64,000 nucleotides of DNA from an uncultured Marinobacter sp. GTDB taxonomy: Bacteria; Pseudomonadota; Gammaproteobacteria; Pseudomonadales; Oleiphilaceae. The notes beneath the pieces are model-generated. The model was not told the DNA's origin. It searched no databases and saw only the letters and a list, made by a program, of their open reading frames with translations. Location: positions 186,001 to 250,000 of the forward strand of contig NZ_CAMYMK010000008.1 in assembly GCF_947259545.1 (NCBI RefSeq), written 5' to 3'. A program made the position numbers and the translations under genes. Numbering within the stretch: position 1 is the stretch's first letter; the number at the start of each line of letters is the position of its first letter. Below, piece after piece: positions 1 through 8,008 of this stretch.

Positions 1-111
1 GGCAATCTCCCGCACCTGAAGAGCGACTTCCGGAAGCGTTGGCAGCACCAGCTGATCATTCTCGATCGCACTGATCAGATCATTTTTGATGGTTTCAACA
101 ATGTTCGACAT
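1..111 (-). CDS. HDOD domain protein, N-terminal fragment
   Basis: The gene runs off the left edge, so only its first 37 codons are present. The peptide starts MSNIVETIKNDLISAIEND and continues with LVLPTLPEVALQVREIA. The 'LPTLPEVAL' stretch is the usual opening of HDOD domains, which are HD-GYP relatives without the catalytic residues that act in signalling scaffolds. The ATG at 111-109 is the first in frame. It lies downstream of ygfZ on the same strand after an 80-bp gap. Nothing can be said about the C-terminal part, including any output domain. Confidence 0.7.
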   Translation of the reverse strand, partial: MSNIVETIKNDLISAIENDQLVLPTLPEVALQVREIA

Positions 112-191
112 GGTCAGTTGAGGTCCGTCGTCTATAAGTATTCAAAATAATAGGTACTTTATAGCAAAAACTCGCCGGAATGCCTGTCAAC

Positions 192-1190
192 TTATGTATC
201 TGGTGTATCGGATTGTTGCTGCTCCGGCACCGCGTACGGGAGTTCCAGTCGCTCCAGTGTGATGTCCGGATGGGTGTCCAGGTGGAGTGGCGTATCCACG
301 GCATTGTGACGAACGACAGCCAGGCATTGCACAGACTGGTCCGCGAGGCGAACGCTATTGACCACCTCACCGACGGACTTTTCACCGCTCTTGAGAGCGG
401 TTCCGCAATCGGGAGCAGTATCCACGCCGGCGGCAGAAAAACGAAACAGACTTTTCTTGAGCTGACCGAGGAAATGCATTCGGGCAATGACTTCCTGGCC
501 TGTGTAGCAGCCTTTCTTGAAGTGCACGCCGTGAACGTGTTGCCAGTTCAGCATCTGGGGCACATAGGCTTCCAGGGACTCGGGGGTAAGTCTGGCAATG
601 CCAGCTGCTATCTCTGACGCCTGCCAGTTGACCTGGTCGGTCTTCTCGGAGGGCTGGAAGACCTCCGCCAGTTCCGGCGAAAGGTCACCCCTTTGCCAGA
701 GTTCAAACCGGGCCAGTCCCTCAGCAGTGTCCTGGGTTCTGATCAGATGGTGTTGGTCGACAACAACACTGTCGCCCGGCGTATTAAGCTGATTGGTGAT
801 GTCCTCACCAAGCTGCCGGGTAAGCCCGTCACCCAGAATACCAAGGATGCGGCCATTGTCGACAACCTCCATGGCGGTCCCGCGAAACAGCATCAGGTAT
901 TTACGCAACTGACTGGTGATGTGATCTGCCAGGTCTTCCGGTAACGCGATCAGCACGTCCTCTCCGTCACGCACCATGCGTGTCAGGCAGTAAGCCCTGC
1001 CTTTCGGGGTACTGGCCGCCGCGCGCGGTGAAAAGGATGGGGTGACATCCTCCAGGTTTTGGCTGAACTGGCCCTGGAGAAACTTATCGGTACCGGGGCC
1101 GGTAATACGGAGAATGCGTTGATCTTCAAGTATGGCCCACGCTGACGCAGGTAGCGGTTGGCTGGCGACCATGGTCGAAGAGTCTGTCAT
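192..1190 (-). CDS. ygfZ: tRNA-modifying/Fe-S assembly protein YgfZ (GcvT family)
   Basis: A 332-residue folate-binding protein of the GcvT/YgfZ family. In E. coli, YgfZ helps maintain certain [4Fe-4S] enzymes, including MiaB, in a folate-dependent way. The diagnostic K-G-C-Y-T-G-Q-E motif with its redox-active Cys is at about residues 226-233, followed by IARMHFLGQ. Length is normal for the family (about 325). The gene lies 15 bp beyond the end of the ygfX-like gene, which is upstream on the same strand. The ygfZ-ygfX-sdhE neighbourhood is classic in gammaproteobacteria, so the identification is firm. Confidence 0.95.
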   Translation of the reverse strand: MTDSSTMVASQPLPASAWAILEDQRILRITGPGTDKFLQGQFSQNLEDVTPSFSPRAAASTPKGRAYCLTRMVRDGEDVLIALPEDLADHITSQLRKYLMLFRGTAMEVVDNGRILGILGDGLTRQLGEDITNQLNTPGDSVVVDQHHLIRTQDTAEGLARFELWQRGDLSPELAEVFQPSEKTDQVNWQASEIAAGIARLTPESLEAYVPQMLNWQHVHGVHFKKGCYTGQEVIARMHFLGQLKKSLFRFSAAGVDTAPDCGTALKSGEKSVGEVVNSVRLADQSVQCLAVVRHNAVDTPLHLDTHPDITLERLELPYAVPEQQQSDTPDT

Positions 1191-1205
1191 TGAGCGCTCC
1201 CGGTG

Positions 1206-1556
1206 TTATGTGTTGCTGGCGAGGGAATGGTTGCTTTGGCTCAGTCTTAGCCACATCCGCAAACGGCGGAATTCATCGGGATCGACATTGCGAAACCCCG
1301 GGCCAAAGTTGGCCAAAACCACCAGGCGTGAACCAGATCTGGTGTCGGATGCGCGAATTTTCAAGAGTGTCAGGCGAGGGCCGATCCGGCTTTCACCGGC
1401 GACGCAAACCGGATGGCTGTTTCCTGAGGCGAAGCGGGCACGGAGTTGACCCTGTTCCAGGGTTAACTCCGTAACAGAGTTGGCTGCCTGAAGTATGCTT
1501 CGCAGCCATGGACGGGACGCTGAAGGCCGAAGGCGGAGATTAATCCGGCTGGACAC
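1206..1556 (-). CDS. YgfX-like protein lacking the membrane hairpin
   Basis: A 116-residue protein starting at GTG 1556, inside the end of sdhE (17-bp overlap). The C-terminal part ([13 protein letters not shown], then a region ending [17 protein letters not shown]) matches the end of YgfX/CptA, the inner-membrane partner encoded next to SdhE. Family members normally have two transmembrane helices between an N-terminal 'NLRLRPS' and this region. Here [21 protein letters not shown] passes straight into SVTELTLEQ with no hydrophobic segment, so about 50-60 residues appear to be missing in frame. An imperfect hairpin in the DNA (about 1483-1508) sits at the presumed junction. It may be non-functional or a soluble variant; family assignment rests on context plus C-terminal resemblance. 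Confidence 0.65.
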   Translation of the reverse strand: MSSRINLRLRPSASRPWLRSILQAANSVTELTLEQGQLRARFASGNSHPVCVAGESRIGPRLTLLKIRASDTRSGSRLVVLANFGPGFRNVDPDEFRRLRMWLRLSQSNHSLASNT

Positions 1557-1794
1557 GGTTCAGGATCATATCCACGATGCGCTGAAGGTCCGGATCTTCC
1601 GGGCGGCTGCGCTGCATGAACCATTCAAACATGTCGGTGTCTTCGCAGGTCAGCAGCTTTTCATAGCGTGCCTGGTCTTCTGCCGCCAGTCCGGGATACG
1701 CCTCTTCTACGAAGGGCACCAGCAATACGTCCAGTTCGAGCATTCCACGGCGGCTGTGCCACCACAGGCGTTTGTATTCGGTGTTGTCAGACAT
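1540..1794 (-). CDS. sdhE: FAD assembly factor SdhE
   Basis: An 84-residue protein of the SdhE/YgfY family, which promotes covalent flavinylation of succinate dehydrogenase SdhA and fumarate reductase. The conserved RGxxE motif is seen as RGMLE at residues 16-20, followed by LDVLLVPF. The C-terminal part '[14 protein letters not shown]' is also typical. Length is standard. It lies 29 bp downstream of nadB, itself a flavoprotein of the same superfamily as SdhA, and overlaps the ygfX-like gene, suggesting one transcript nadB-sdhE-ygfX-ygfZ. Confidence 0.95.
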   Translation of the reverse strand: MSDNTEYKRLWWHSRRGMLELDVLLVPFVEEAYPGLAAEDQARYEKLLTCEDTDMFEWFMQRSRPEDPDLQRIVDMILNRVQPD

Positions 1795-1823
1795 TCGGTT
1801 TCTCTTTCCGCTGGTCGCGTGTG

Positions 1824-3449
1824 TCAGGGTGATAGGGTTCTGTATGTTGTGGGAAACAGCACCGTGTCCCGCGGTTCGTTGAGTAACCCGGGGTAATCCA
1901 GAGTGTAATGGAGGCCACGACTCTCTTTGCGCTGCAGCGCCGAGCAGATGATCAGGTCCGATACAGTGACCAGATTACGCAGCTCGAGCAAGTCGTTGGT
2001 GACCCGGTAGTTGCTGTAGAACTCACCTATTTCCCGGGATAGCAAATCAACGCGGTGCTTGGCCCGTTGCAAGCGCTTGGTGGTCCTGACAATGCCTACG
2101 TAATCCCACATGAAGTGGCGCAGTTCGTCCCAGTTGTGGGAGATTACCACGTCTTCGTCAGAATCCCGTACCTGACTTTCATCCCAGTCAGGCACCGGAG
2201 GCGGTGGCGGGATTTGTGCCTCCCGTCGCGCAATGTCTTCAGCGGCTGCGCGACCATAGACCAGGCACTCCAGCAGGGAGTTGCTGGCCATACGATTGGC
2301 GCCATGCAAACCGGTAAAGGCTGCCTCCCCAACGACATAAAGCTGGTTTATGTCGGTGCGGGCCCGTTTATCACTGACGATACCGCCGCAGGTGTAGTGT
2401 GCCGCTGGCACCACAGGGATAGGTTGTTCGGTAATGTCGATGCCGAATTCCAGGCACTTTTCGTAAATCGTCGGGAAGTGGTGCCTGACGAAATCAGCTG
2501 GTTTGTCGCTGATGTCCAGGTACAGGTGATCGGCACCCAGGCGTTTCATTTCATGGTCAATGGCACGGGCCACGATGTCCCTGGGCGCCAGTTCGCCGCG
2601 CTTGTCGAAACGGTCCATGAAACGGCTACCATCCGGGAGCTTGAGTACGCCGCCTTCGCCCCGCACCGCTTCGGTGATCAGAAAGGATTTGGCGTGGGGG
2701 TGGTAAAGACACGTCGGATGGAACTGATTGAATTCCATGTTGGCAACCCGGCACCCTGCGCGCCAGGCCATCGCGATGCCGTCGCCGGATGCGCCGTCCG
2801 GATTGGTGGTGTAGCGATAGGCTTTGCTGGCACCACCGGTGGCGATCACGGTAAAGCGGGCCCGGACCAGCTCAACGTGGTTATCCTCGAGGTTGAGAAC
2901 GTAGGCGCCGACGCAACGATTGCCTGGTAGTGACAGTTTGCGGTTGGTGATCAGGTCTACGGCCACCCGGCCGGATATCAGGGTAATGTTGGGGCGTGCC
3001 TGAGCCTGGGACGCCAGGGTGGTGGAAACCGCGTGCCCGGTGGCATCCGCTGCGTGAATGATGCGTCGATGACTGTGGCCACCCTCACGGGTCAGGTGAT
3101 ACTGGGCGTCTTCGTCACGAGTGAAATCCACCCCCGAGTCTATCAGCCAGTTGATGCTTTCTTTGCCATGCTCTACGGTGAACCGCACGGCGTCCTCATG
3201 ACACAGGCCGCCGCCGGCATTCAGCGTATCCTGGATGTGGTTTTCCAGTGAGTCGTTGTCATCCAGCACCGCGGCAATGCCGCCCTGTGCCCAGAGCGTC
3301 GCCCCGCTACTGATGTCGGCTTTGCTCACGACACAGACATTCAGGTGTTCCGGCAGGTTGAGGGCAACGGTCAGTCCGGCAGCGCCGCTGCCGATAATCA
3401 GGACATCGTATTCGTGAGATTGTGGCATTGGGTCGTTATCGCGGGCCAT
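1824..3449 (-). CDS. nadB: L-aspartate oxidase
   Basis: A 541-residue flavoenzyme that oxidises L-aspartate to iminoaspartate, the first step of de novo NAD synthesis, in the cytosol. The FAD-binding GSGAAG motif is at residues 20-25. The active-site region includes [11 protein letters not shown] and the C-terminal domain is of succinate dehydrogenase/fumarate reductase type. The start at 3449 (MARDNDP) is the most upstream; MPQSHEYD at 3428 is an alternative, and neither has a clear ribosome site. It is divergent from rpoE, a gene order shared with Pseudomonas, and a probable sigma-E promoter lies between them. Confidence 0.95.
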   Translation of the reverse strand: MARDNDPMPQSHEYDVLIIGSGAAGLTVALNLPEHLNVCVVSKADISSGATLWAQGGIAAVLDDNDSLENHIQDTLNAGGGLCHEDAVRFTVEHGKESINWLIDSGVDFTRDEDAQYHLTREGGHSHRRIIHAADATGHAVSTTLASQAQARPNITLISGRVAVDLITNRKLSLPGNRCVGAYVLNLEDNHVELVRARFTVIATGGASKAYRYTTNPDGASGDGIAMAWRAGCRVANMEFNQFHPTCLYHPHAKSFLITEAVRGEGGVLKLPDGSRFMDRFDKRGELAPRDIVARAIDHEMKRLGADHLYLDISDKPADFVRHHFPTIYEKCLEFGIDITEQPIPVVPAAHYTCGGIVSDKRARTDINQLYVVGEAAFTGLHGANRMASNSLLECLVYGRAAAEDIARREAQIPPPPPVPDWDESQVRDSDEDVVISHNWDELRHFMWDYVGIVRTTKRLQRAKHRVDLLSREIGEFYSNYRVTNDLLELRNLVTVSDLIICSALQRKESRGLHYTLDYPGLLNEPRDTVLFPTTYRTLSP

Positions 3450-3465
3450 AATGTGGATGTGTATT

Positions 3466-3492
3466 GAACTAAACTTTACGCTTGCTGTCTAT
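3466..3492 (+). promoter_or_regulatory. Candidate sigma-E (AlgU) promoter of rpoE-muc operon
   Basis: GAACTA (3466-3471), a 16-base spacer and TCTAT (3488-3492) resemble the extracytoplasmic sigma-E/AlgU consensus GAACTT-N16-17-TCTGA. The position directly upstream of the sigma factor gene fits known autoregulation of AlgU. It would start transcription near 3499. The -10 is imperfect, so this is a candidate only. Confidence 0.45.
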
Positions 3493-3630
3493 TTGCCCTG
3501 ACGCGGACAGGCCTGAAAGGGCCGATACCCGCATTTATTTCGGACGCCGGACAGCATCATGACGACGCAAACCAAATCGAGGCAGGCAGGCCCGTTGGCC
3601 ATTGATTATGAACGTCCTGGCAATCCGTCC

Positions 3631-4248
3631 ATGACTCCGGATACTGATCAATACAAGGGGGAGATCCCCGACAGCCAGACCGATCTCCAACTCGTACGCA
3701 AAGTGCGTAATGGTGACCGGGCGGCGTTTGACCTGCTTGTGGTCAAGTATCAGTCCCGGGTGGCCTCTATCATCAGTCGGTATGTTTACGACAGCCAGGA
3801 AGTGCTGGACCTGACCCAGGAGACCTTTGTGAAGGCCTTCCGGGCGATGGATCGCTTTCGTGGTGACAGTGCATTTTATACGTGGCTGTACCGCATTGCC
3901 GTAAACACGGCAAAGAACTTTCTCGAGTCGCGTGGGCGCCGTCCTCAGGGCAGCGCCGACGTGACCGAAGCTGAGAATTTCGAGGATGGATCCAGGCTCC
4001 GGGATAACGCATCGCCGGAGAAGCTGCTCCAGCGGGAGCAACTGCAACAGGAGCTTGGCCGGGCGATATCCAACCTTCCCGAGGAACTCCGCTCGGCTTT
4101 TTTGCTCAGAGAATATGATGGCCTGAGTTATGAGGATATCGCACGCATACTGGAGTGTCCCATTGGCACCGTCCGGTCCCGAATTTTCAGAGCCCGGGAT
4201 GCTGTAGATCGACAGCTCGGGCCGTTGCTTAATAATTCCCTGACGTGA
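3631..4248 (+). CDS. rpoE: RNA polymerase sigma factor RpoE/AlgU
   Basis: Group 4 (ECF) sigma factor for envelope stress, orthologous to AlgU/RpoE. Region 2 is clear (FDLLVVKYQSRV, YVYDSQEVLDLTQETFVKAFRAM, FYTWLYRIAVNTAKN) and region 4 carries the helix-turn-helix (LSYEDIARILECPIGTVRSRIFRAR). From ATG 3631 the protein is 205 residues, close to the family's 190-205. An in-frame ATG at 3559 would add 24 residues unlike AlgU, so the later start is preferred; neither has a good ribosome site. It is followed by its anti-sigma genes. If made from the sigma-E-like promoter at 3466, it activates its own expression. Confidence 0.93.
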   Translation: MTPDTDQYKGEIPDSQTDLQLVRKVRNGDRAAFDLLVVKYQSRVASIISRYVYDSQEVLDLTQETFVKAFRAMDRFRGDSAFYTWLYRIAVNTAKNFLESRGRRPQGSADVTEAENFEDGSRLRDNASPEKLLQREQLQQELGRAISNLPEELRSAFLLREYDGLSYEDIARILECPIGTVRSRIFRARDAVDRQLGPLLNNSLT

Positions 4249-4263
4249 ATGAGGTTGCATCCC

Positions 4264-4830
4264 ATGGATGATCGTCTCAGAGAAACACTGTCGGCCATGA
4301 TGGATGACGAAGCGGATGAGCTCTCAGTCCGACGGCTGTTGTCCCATGGCGAGCAGAGCGATGTGCGCTCCCAGTGGCAGCGTTGGCAACAGGTGAGGGA
4401 TGTTATGCACCAGCGCCAGGTCCTGGAGGACGTGATTGATGTCAGTGTTGGTGTGAGGCGTGTAATTGAAAGCGGTGAAACCACCGGTTTCGAAAACAGG
4501 ACGGTGGAAATAAGGCCTTCGCGGAGCTGGCACTGGCCGGCGGCTGCCATGGTGAGCCTGGCGCTCATAGTGGGGTTTGGTGTCGGTGCTGGCTGGGACT
4601 CTTCAGAGCCTGAAGCGCAGGTTGCTGGCGGGCTCAGTACCGGAGCGCCTGAAATCTCGGATACTGTAGATAACAAGGTACAGGAAGTAGCCCTGCAAGG
4701 TCTGGATGAGGAGCAGTGGGAACATTTGAGTCGATACCTGCTGGAGCATGCCCAACACAATAGCGTTGGGGCTGGTCGGGGATCCGTTGGCTATGCCCGG
4801 TTGGTCACTGCATCTACGCCGTCTTACTAG
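4264..4830 (+). CDS. mucA: Anti-sigma factor MucA/RseA
   Basis: Inner-membrane anti-sigma factor that holds the preceding sigma factor until regulated proteolysis. The N-terminal cytoplasmic part (RETLSAMMDDEADELSVRRLL) is the conserved RseA/MucA sigma-binding segment. One transmembrane helix follows at about residues 92-114 (WHWPAAAMVSLALIVGFGVGAGW), then a periplasmic tail. ATG 4264 is preferred over ATG 4249 because ATGAGG at 4249-4254 then acts as the ribosome site and the protein begins MDDRLRETL as in relatives. It sits 15 bp after rpoE. Confidence 0.88.
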   Translation: MDDRLRETLSAMMDDEADELSVRRLLSHGEQSDVRSQWQRWQQVRDVMHQRQVLEDVIDVSVGVRRVIESGETTGFENRTVEIRPSRSWHWPAAAMVSLALIVGFGVGAGWDSSEPEAQVAGGLSTGAPEISDTVDNKVQEVALQGLDEEQWEHLSRYLLEHAQHNSVGAGRGSVGYARLVTASTPSY

Positions 4831-4851
4831 TATTCAGGAGTGAAAGGGTTG

Positions 4852-5901
4852 ATGTTGAATTGGCTGGCAGTCACCCGGAATTCGGGGGTTCACAGGTTCT
4901 TCTATCTGCTGGTCGCGGCCTTCTGTCTGTCCTGGCCTGCTGCTGTCATCAGTGAAGAGTCTGCCATCCCTGCCGGGAACGCCCCCCAATCCGCAGAGCA
5001 ATGGCTCGCTCGTCTGGGACCGGCCCTCAACATGACGTCCTATCGCGGCGTGTTCGTGTATGCCCGTGGTGATCAGGTCAGTTCCCTGCAAATTGCCCAT
5101 CGGTACCGTGATGGTGTCGTCGAAGAGCGCTTGGTGCTTCAGGATGGTGGTGGTGGTGAGATCGTGCGTAAGGGCATGCGGGTGGTCTGCGTGTTGCCCG
5201 ACCAGGGGCGGGTCCAGCTGGATCAGGTGATTCCTTCCGGGCCCTTCGCCGAGGCCTTTTCAAGTCAGCTTATGCCGGTGATCCGCTGGTACAGTCCCGA
5301 GTTGATGGGGGAAGACAGGGTGGCCGGCTATAAGGTTGTCAAAATCGCGCTCAAGGCCCGGGATGAACATCGTTACAGTCACCGTCTATGGCTTGAAAAG
5401 TCGACCGGGCTGCTGGTGAAAAGTCATGTCAGGTCTGATACCGACGAGGTGTTGGAGCATTTCCAGTTTACCAGCCTGGAAATTACAGATCGCCTGCCAG
5501 ACAGTGAATTTGAAGTGCAGTCCCAGGGAAAAGAACTCGAGCGTACGCTTGGTGATCCGCCCCAACCTTCACAACAACCAAGGATGGACGGCTGGGTACT
5601 GGGCTGGCAACCTGAAGGCTTTATGCCTGCTGCTGCACCCCGTTCCGGAAAGGGACAGGCGGTAGCATTTTCAGATGGTCTGGCGGCCTTCTCCGTTTTT
5701 GTCGAGCCGGCCGGGCGGATTTCCATGCCGACGGGGGCGTCCCGGATTGGTGCCACGACCGTATATATCAGCCAGCTTAATGTGGGAGGGCGGGCCTATA
5801 TGGTGACCGTCGTCGGCGAGGTGCCCCCAGCCACAGCTAAAAAAGTTGCAGAATCCGTGGAGGTAGACAATGCCAGGGCGTATGAGACGGCCAGACGATG
5901 A
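4852..5901 (+). CDS. mucB: Periplasmic sigma-E regulator MucB/RseB
   Basis: Periplasmic protein that binds the MucA/RseA tail and shields it from cleavage; family members sense mislocalised lipids and LPS. A signal peptide (HRFFYLLVAAFCLSWPAAVIS) leads into the two-domain RseB fold, with NMTSYRGVFVYARGDQ and the RYSHRLWLEKSTGLL segment typical. The reading frame opens at GTG 4840, but the ribosome site AGGAG (4836-4840) overlaps that codon, so TTG 4849 or ATG 4852 is more likely. Length is about 349 residues, slightly above the usual 315-320. It is third in the muc operon. Confidence 0.9.
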   Translation: MLNWLAVTRNSGVHRFFYLLVAAFCLSWPAAVISEESAIPAGNAPQSAEQWLARLGPALNMTSYRGVFVYARGDQVSSLQIAHRYRDGVVEERLVLQDGGGGEIVRKGMRVVCVLPDQGRVQLDQVIPSGPFAEAFSSQLMPVIRWYSPELMGEDRVAGYKVVKIALKARDEHRYSHRLWLEKSTGLLVKSHVRSDTDEVLEHFQFTSLEITDRLPDSEFEVQSQGKELERTLGDPPQPSQQPRMDGWVLGWQPEGFMPAAAPRSGKGQAVAFSDGLAAFSVFVEPAGRISMPTGASRIGATTVYISQLNVGGRAYMVTVVGEVPPATAKKVAESVEVDNARAYETARR

Positions 5902-6362
5902 TTACTGAAAACGGCAGGGTTGTGGCGATTGATGGGGACCGGGCCTGGGTTCAGACCATACGCAACAGCGCCTGTCAGAGTTGTGCCGCCCGACATGGAT
6001 GCGGCCAGCGTGCGTTGGCTGGGGCGACGGGTGGTCGTGCCAACCAGGTTTTGGTGACCAACGAGCTGGCAGCGCGGGTGGGTGACGAGGTGACGCTGGC
6101 GATTGATGAGGCCGCCCTGTTGCGGGCATCCCTGCTGGTCTATGCGGTGCCACTGTTATTGATGGTGGCTGGGGCCGTATTGGGGCACCGGGCTGGTGGC
6201 CAGGATCTTGTTGCCATCGCTGGCGCGCTGACCGGTCTGATGGGGGGCTTTGCGATGGTTCGCTGGTTACAGCGCCGATCCGCTCACCGTTACGAGCCCC
6301 GGCTGATCCGGATTGTTCCCGCCACCGACGGGAATGTGTCTGCAAACCCTACCGTTTTTTAA
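5898..6362 (+). CDS. mucC: SoxR-reducing/RseC family protein MucC
   Basis: A 154-residue inner-membrane protein of the RseC/MucC family, associated with modulation of the sigma-E response and, in the Rsx context, with SoxR reduction. The N-terminal Cys cluster CQSCAARHGCGQ (about residues 24-35) is the family hallmark. Two transmembrane helices follow (LLRASLLVYAVPLLLMVAGAV and LVAIAGALTGLMGGFAMV). Its ATG overlaps the mucB stop (ATGA), indicating translational coupling. Confidence 0.9.
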   Translation: MITENGRVVAIDGDRAWVQTIRNSACQSCAARHGCGQRALAGATGGRANQVLVTNELAARVGDEVTLAIDEAALLRASLLVYAVPLLLMVAGAVLGHRAGGQDLVAIAGALTGLMGGFAMVRWLQRRSAHRYEPRLIRIVPATDGNVSANPTVF

Positions 6363-6424
6363 GTTGAAAATCGCTGTTCTGACCTCAGAATGCATATAAA
6401 GCTCTGATAAACAGGGGGTTCTAC

Positions 6425-7900
6425 ATGTTAATGACTAACCGGAAGTACAGAACGCTGGTTTCGACCTCCGGTGGCTCGTCCACGGCTAAGGTATTCGTTC
6501 TGTGCCTGATGGTGTTCTTATTCTGGGCCCAGGGGGCCAATGCGCGCAGCCTTCCAGATTTCACGGAACTGGTGGAGGATAACTCGAACGCTGTGGTCAA
6601 TATCAGTACCACCAGCAAGCCAACCCGTGGTGGTGGCGGTTATCCGGGGGCGCCGTTTGATGAGCGCCAGCTGGAGCAGTTACCGGAATTCTTTCAGGAG
6701 TTTTTCCGGGGGCCGCAATCCCCTTACGGTAACAGTCCCCGCCGCTCACAGCCCCGCCGGTCCATGGGGTCCGGATTTATTGTCTCGAAAGACGGCTATG
6801 TGCTGACCAATAACCATGTTGTCGAAGGGGCCGATGAGATTGTCGTGCGTCTGAGTGACCGCCGTGAGTTGCAGGCGACCCTTGTGGGCACGGACCCCCG
6901 CTCGGATATGGCGGTGCTCAAGATTGAAAACGGTGATGACCTGCCGGTCGTCAAGATTGGTCGCTCCCGGGATCTGGCAGTGGGTGAGTGGGTGCTGGCC
7001 ATCGGTTCCCCCTTTGGTTTTGACTATACCGTGACCGCTGGCATCGTCAGTGCCCTTGGTCGGTCGCTGCCTTCCGAAAACTACGTACCGTTTATCCAGA
7101 CTGATGTGGCCATTAATCCGGGGAATTCCGGCGGACCGCTGTTCAACCTCGATGGCGAAGTGGTTGGTATCAATTCCCAGATATACACTCGTTCCGGCGG
7201 GTTCATGGGCGTTTCTTTCGCCATTCCCATCGATGACGCCATGAACGTATTCAATCAGATACGCGATAAGGGCTTCGTTGCCCGTGGCTGGCTGGGCGTA
7301 TTGATTCAGGAGGTGAATCGTGATCTGGCTGAATCGTTCGGGCTGAAGCGTCCCAGGGGCGCGCTGATTGCCGAAGTAATGGCCGGATCGCCGGCTGAGG
7401 ATGCCGGGTTGGAAACGGGTGATATCGTGCTCGAATATGACGGGGAGAGTGTCGAGCTGTCGTCGGATCTGCCGCCGATGGTGGGACGTACCCCCGTGGG
7501 TGAAACCGCAACGCTGACGGTGCTCCGCGAAGGCCGGGAAGTTGAGCTGGAAGTGGAAATCGGCAAGCTTCCGGAACCGGGAAGCGAGCAGGCGGCGTTA
7601 CCCGGCACAGATCAGGGTGGTCCATCCTCGGCGCCCCTGGGACTGACAGTTGAACCTCTGCCTGCCGAGCTCGCCGATTCGATGGATCTGCAAGCCGGTG
7701 TTCTGGTTGCCAATGTTGGCCGGGGGCCTGCACTGAACGCAGGTATTCGTCCGAGGGATGTGATCACCGAGCTACATCGCCAACCGGTGCGGACCGTTGA
7801 GGAGTTCCGTGATGTTGTATCTTCCCTGCCGGATGATCGTGCCGTGTCTGTGCGAGTTGTACGCCAGGGGCGGGCCATATATCTCGTAATGAAACCCTGA
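6425..7900 (+). CDS. mucD: Periplasmic serine endoprotease DegP/MucD
   Basis: A 491-residue HtrA-family protease and chaperone of the periplasm that clears misfolded envelope proteins. A signal peptide ends near AQGANA (residue 40). The catalytic triad is His131 (TNNHVV), Asp161 (DPRSDMAV) and Ser235 (GNSGGPL). Two PDZ domains follow (from about 270 and 395). The ATG at 6425 has an AGGGGG ribosome site a few bases upstream. It closes the rpoE-mucABCD operon after a 62-bp gap that could hold a promoter, and ends just before a strong terminator. Confidence 0.95.
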   Translation: MLMTNRKYRTLVSTSGGSSTAKVFVLCLMVFLFWAQGANARSLPDFTELVEDNSNAVVNISTTSKPTRGGGGYPGAPFDERQLEQLPEFFQEFFRGPQSPYGNSPRRSQPRRSMGSGFIVSKDGYVLTNNHVVEGADEIVVRLSDRRELQATLVGTDPRSDMAVLKIENGDDLPVVKIGRSRDLAVGEWVLAIGSPFGFDYTVTAGIVSALGRSLPSENYVPFIQTDVAINPGNSGGPLFNLDGEVVGINSQIYTRSGGFMGVSFAIPIDDAMNVFNQIRDKGFVARGWLGVLIQEVNRDLAESFGLKRPRGALIAEVMAGSPAEDAGLETGDIVLEYDGESVELSSDLPPMVGRTPVGETATLTVLREGREVELEVEIGKLPEPGSEQAALPGTDQGGPSSAPLGLTVEPLPAELADSMDLQAGVLVANVGRGPALNAGIRPRDVITELHRQPVRTVEEFRDVVSSLPDDRAVSVRVVRQGRAIYLVMKP

Positions 7901-7916
7901 TTCAGGGATTATCCGG

Positions 7917-7957
7917 AGCCCCGGGTGCTCTTCAGGGACATATCCCGGGGCTTTTGT
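7917..7957 (+). terminator. Rho-independent terminator after mucD
   Basis: AGCCCCGGG (7917-7925) pairs perfectly with CCCGGGGCT (7944-7952) and is followed by TTTGTT. It lies 17 bp after the mucD stop. Because the stem covers upstream in-frame starts of the next gene, it argues for the later start at 8009. Confidence 0.75.
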
Positions 7958-8008
7958 TACACTATAGGAAATAAACAAGAACGTCGGCCATGGATCGGAC
8001 CTGCCCGC

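Noticed and set aside
3559-3630. A 24-residue N-terminal extension of RpoE
   Set aside because: It is not like other AlgU proteins and lacks a ribosome site, although it cannot be excluded.
7925-8008. An upstream extension of the CHASE-GGDEF-EAL protein
   Set aside because: It would be translated from the terminator stem of mucD; ATG 8009 is more credible.
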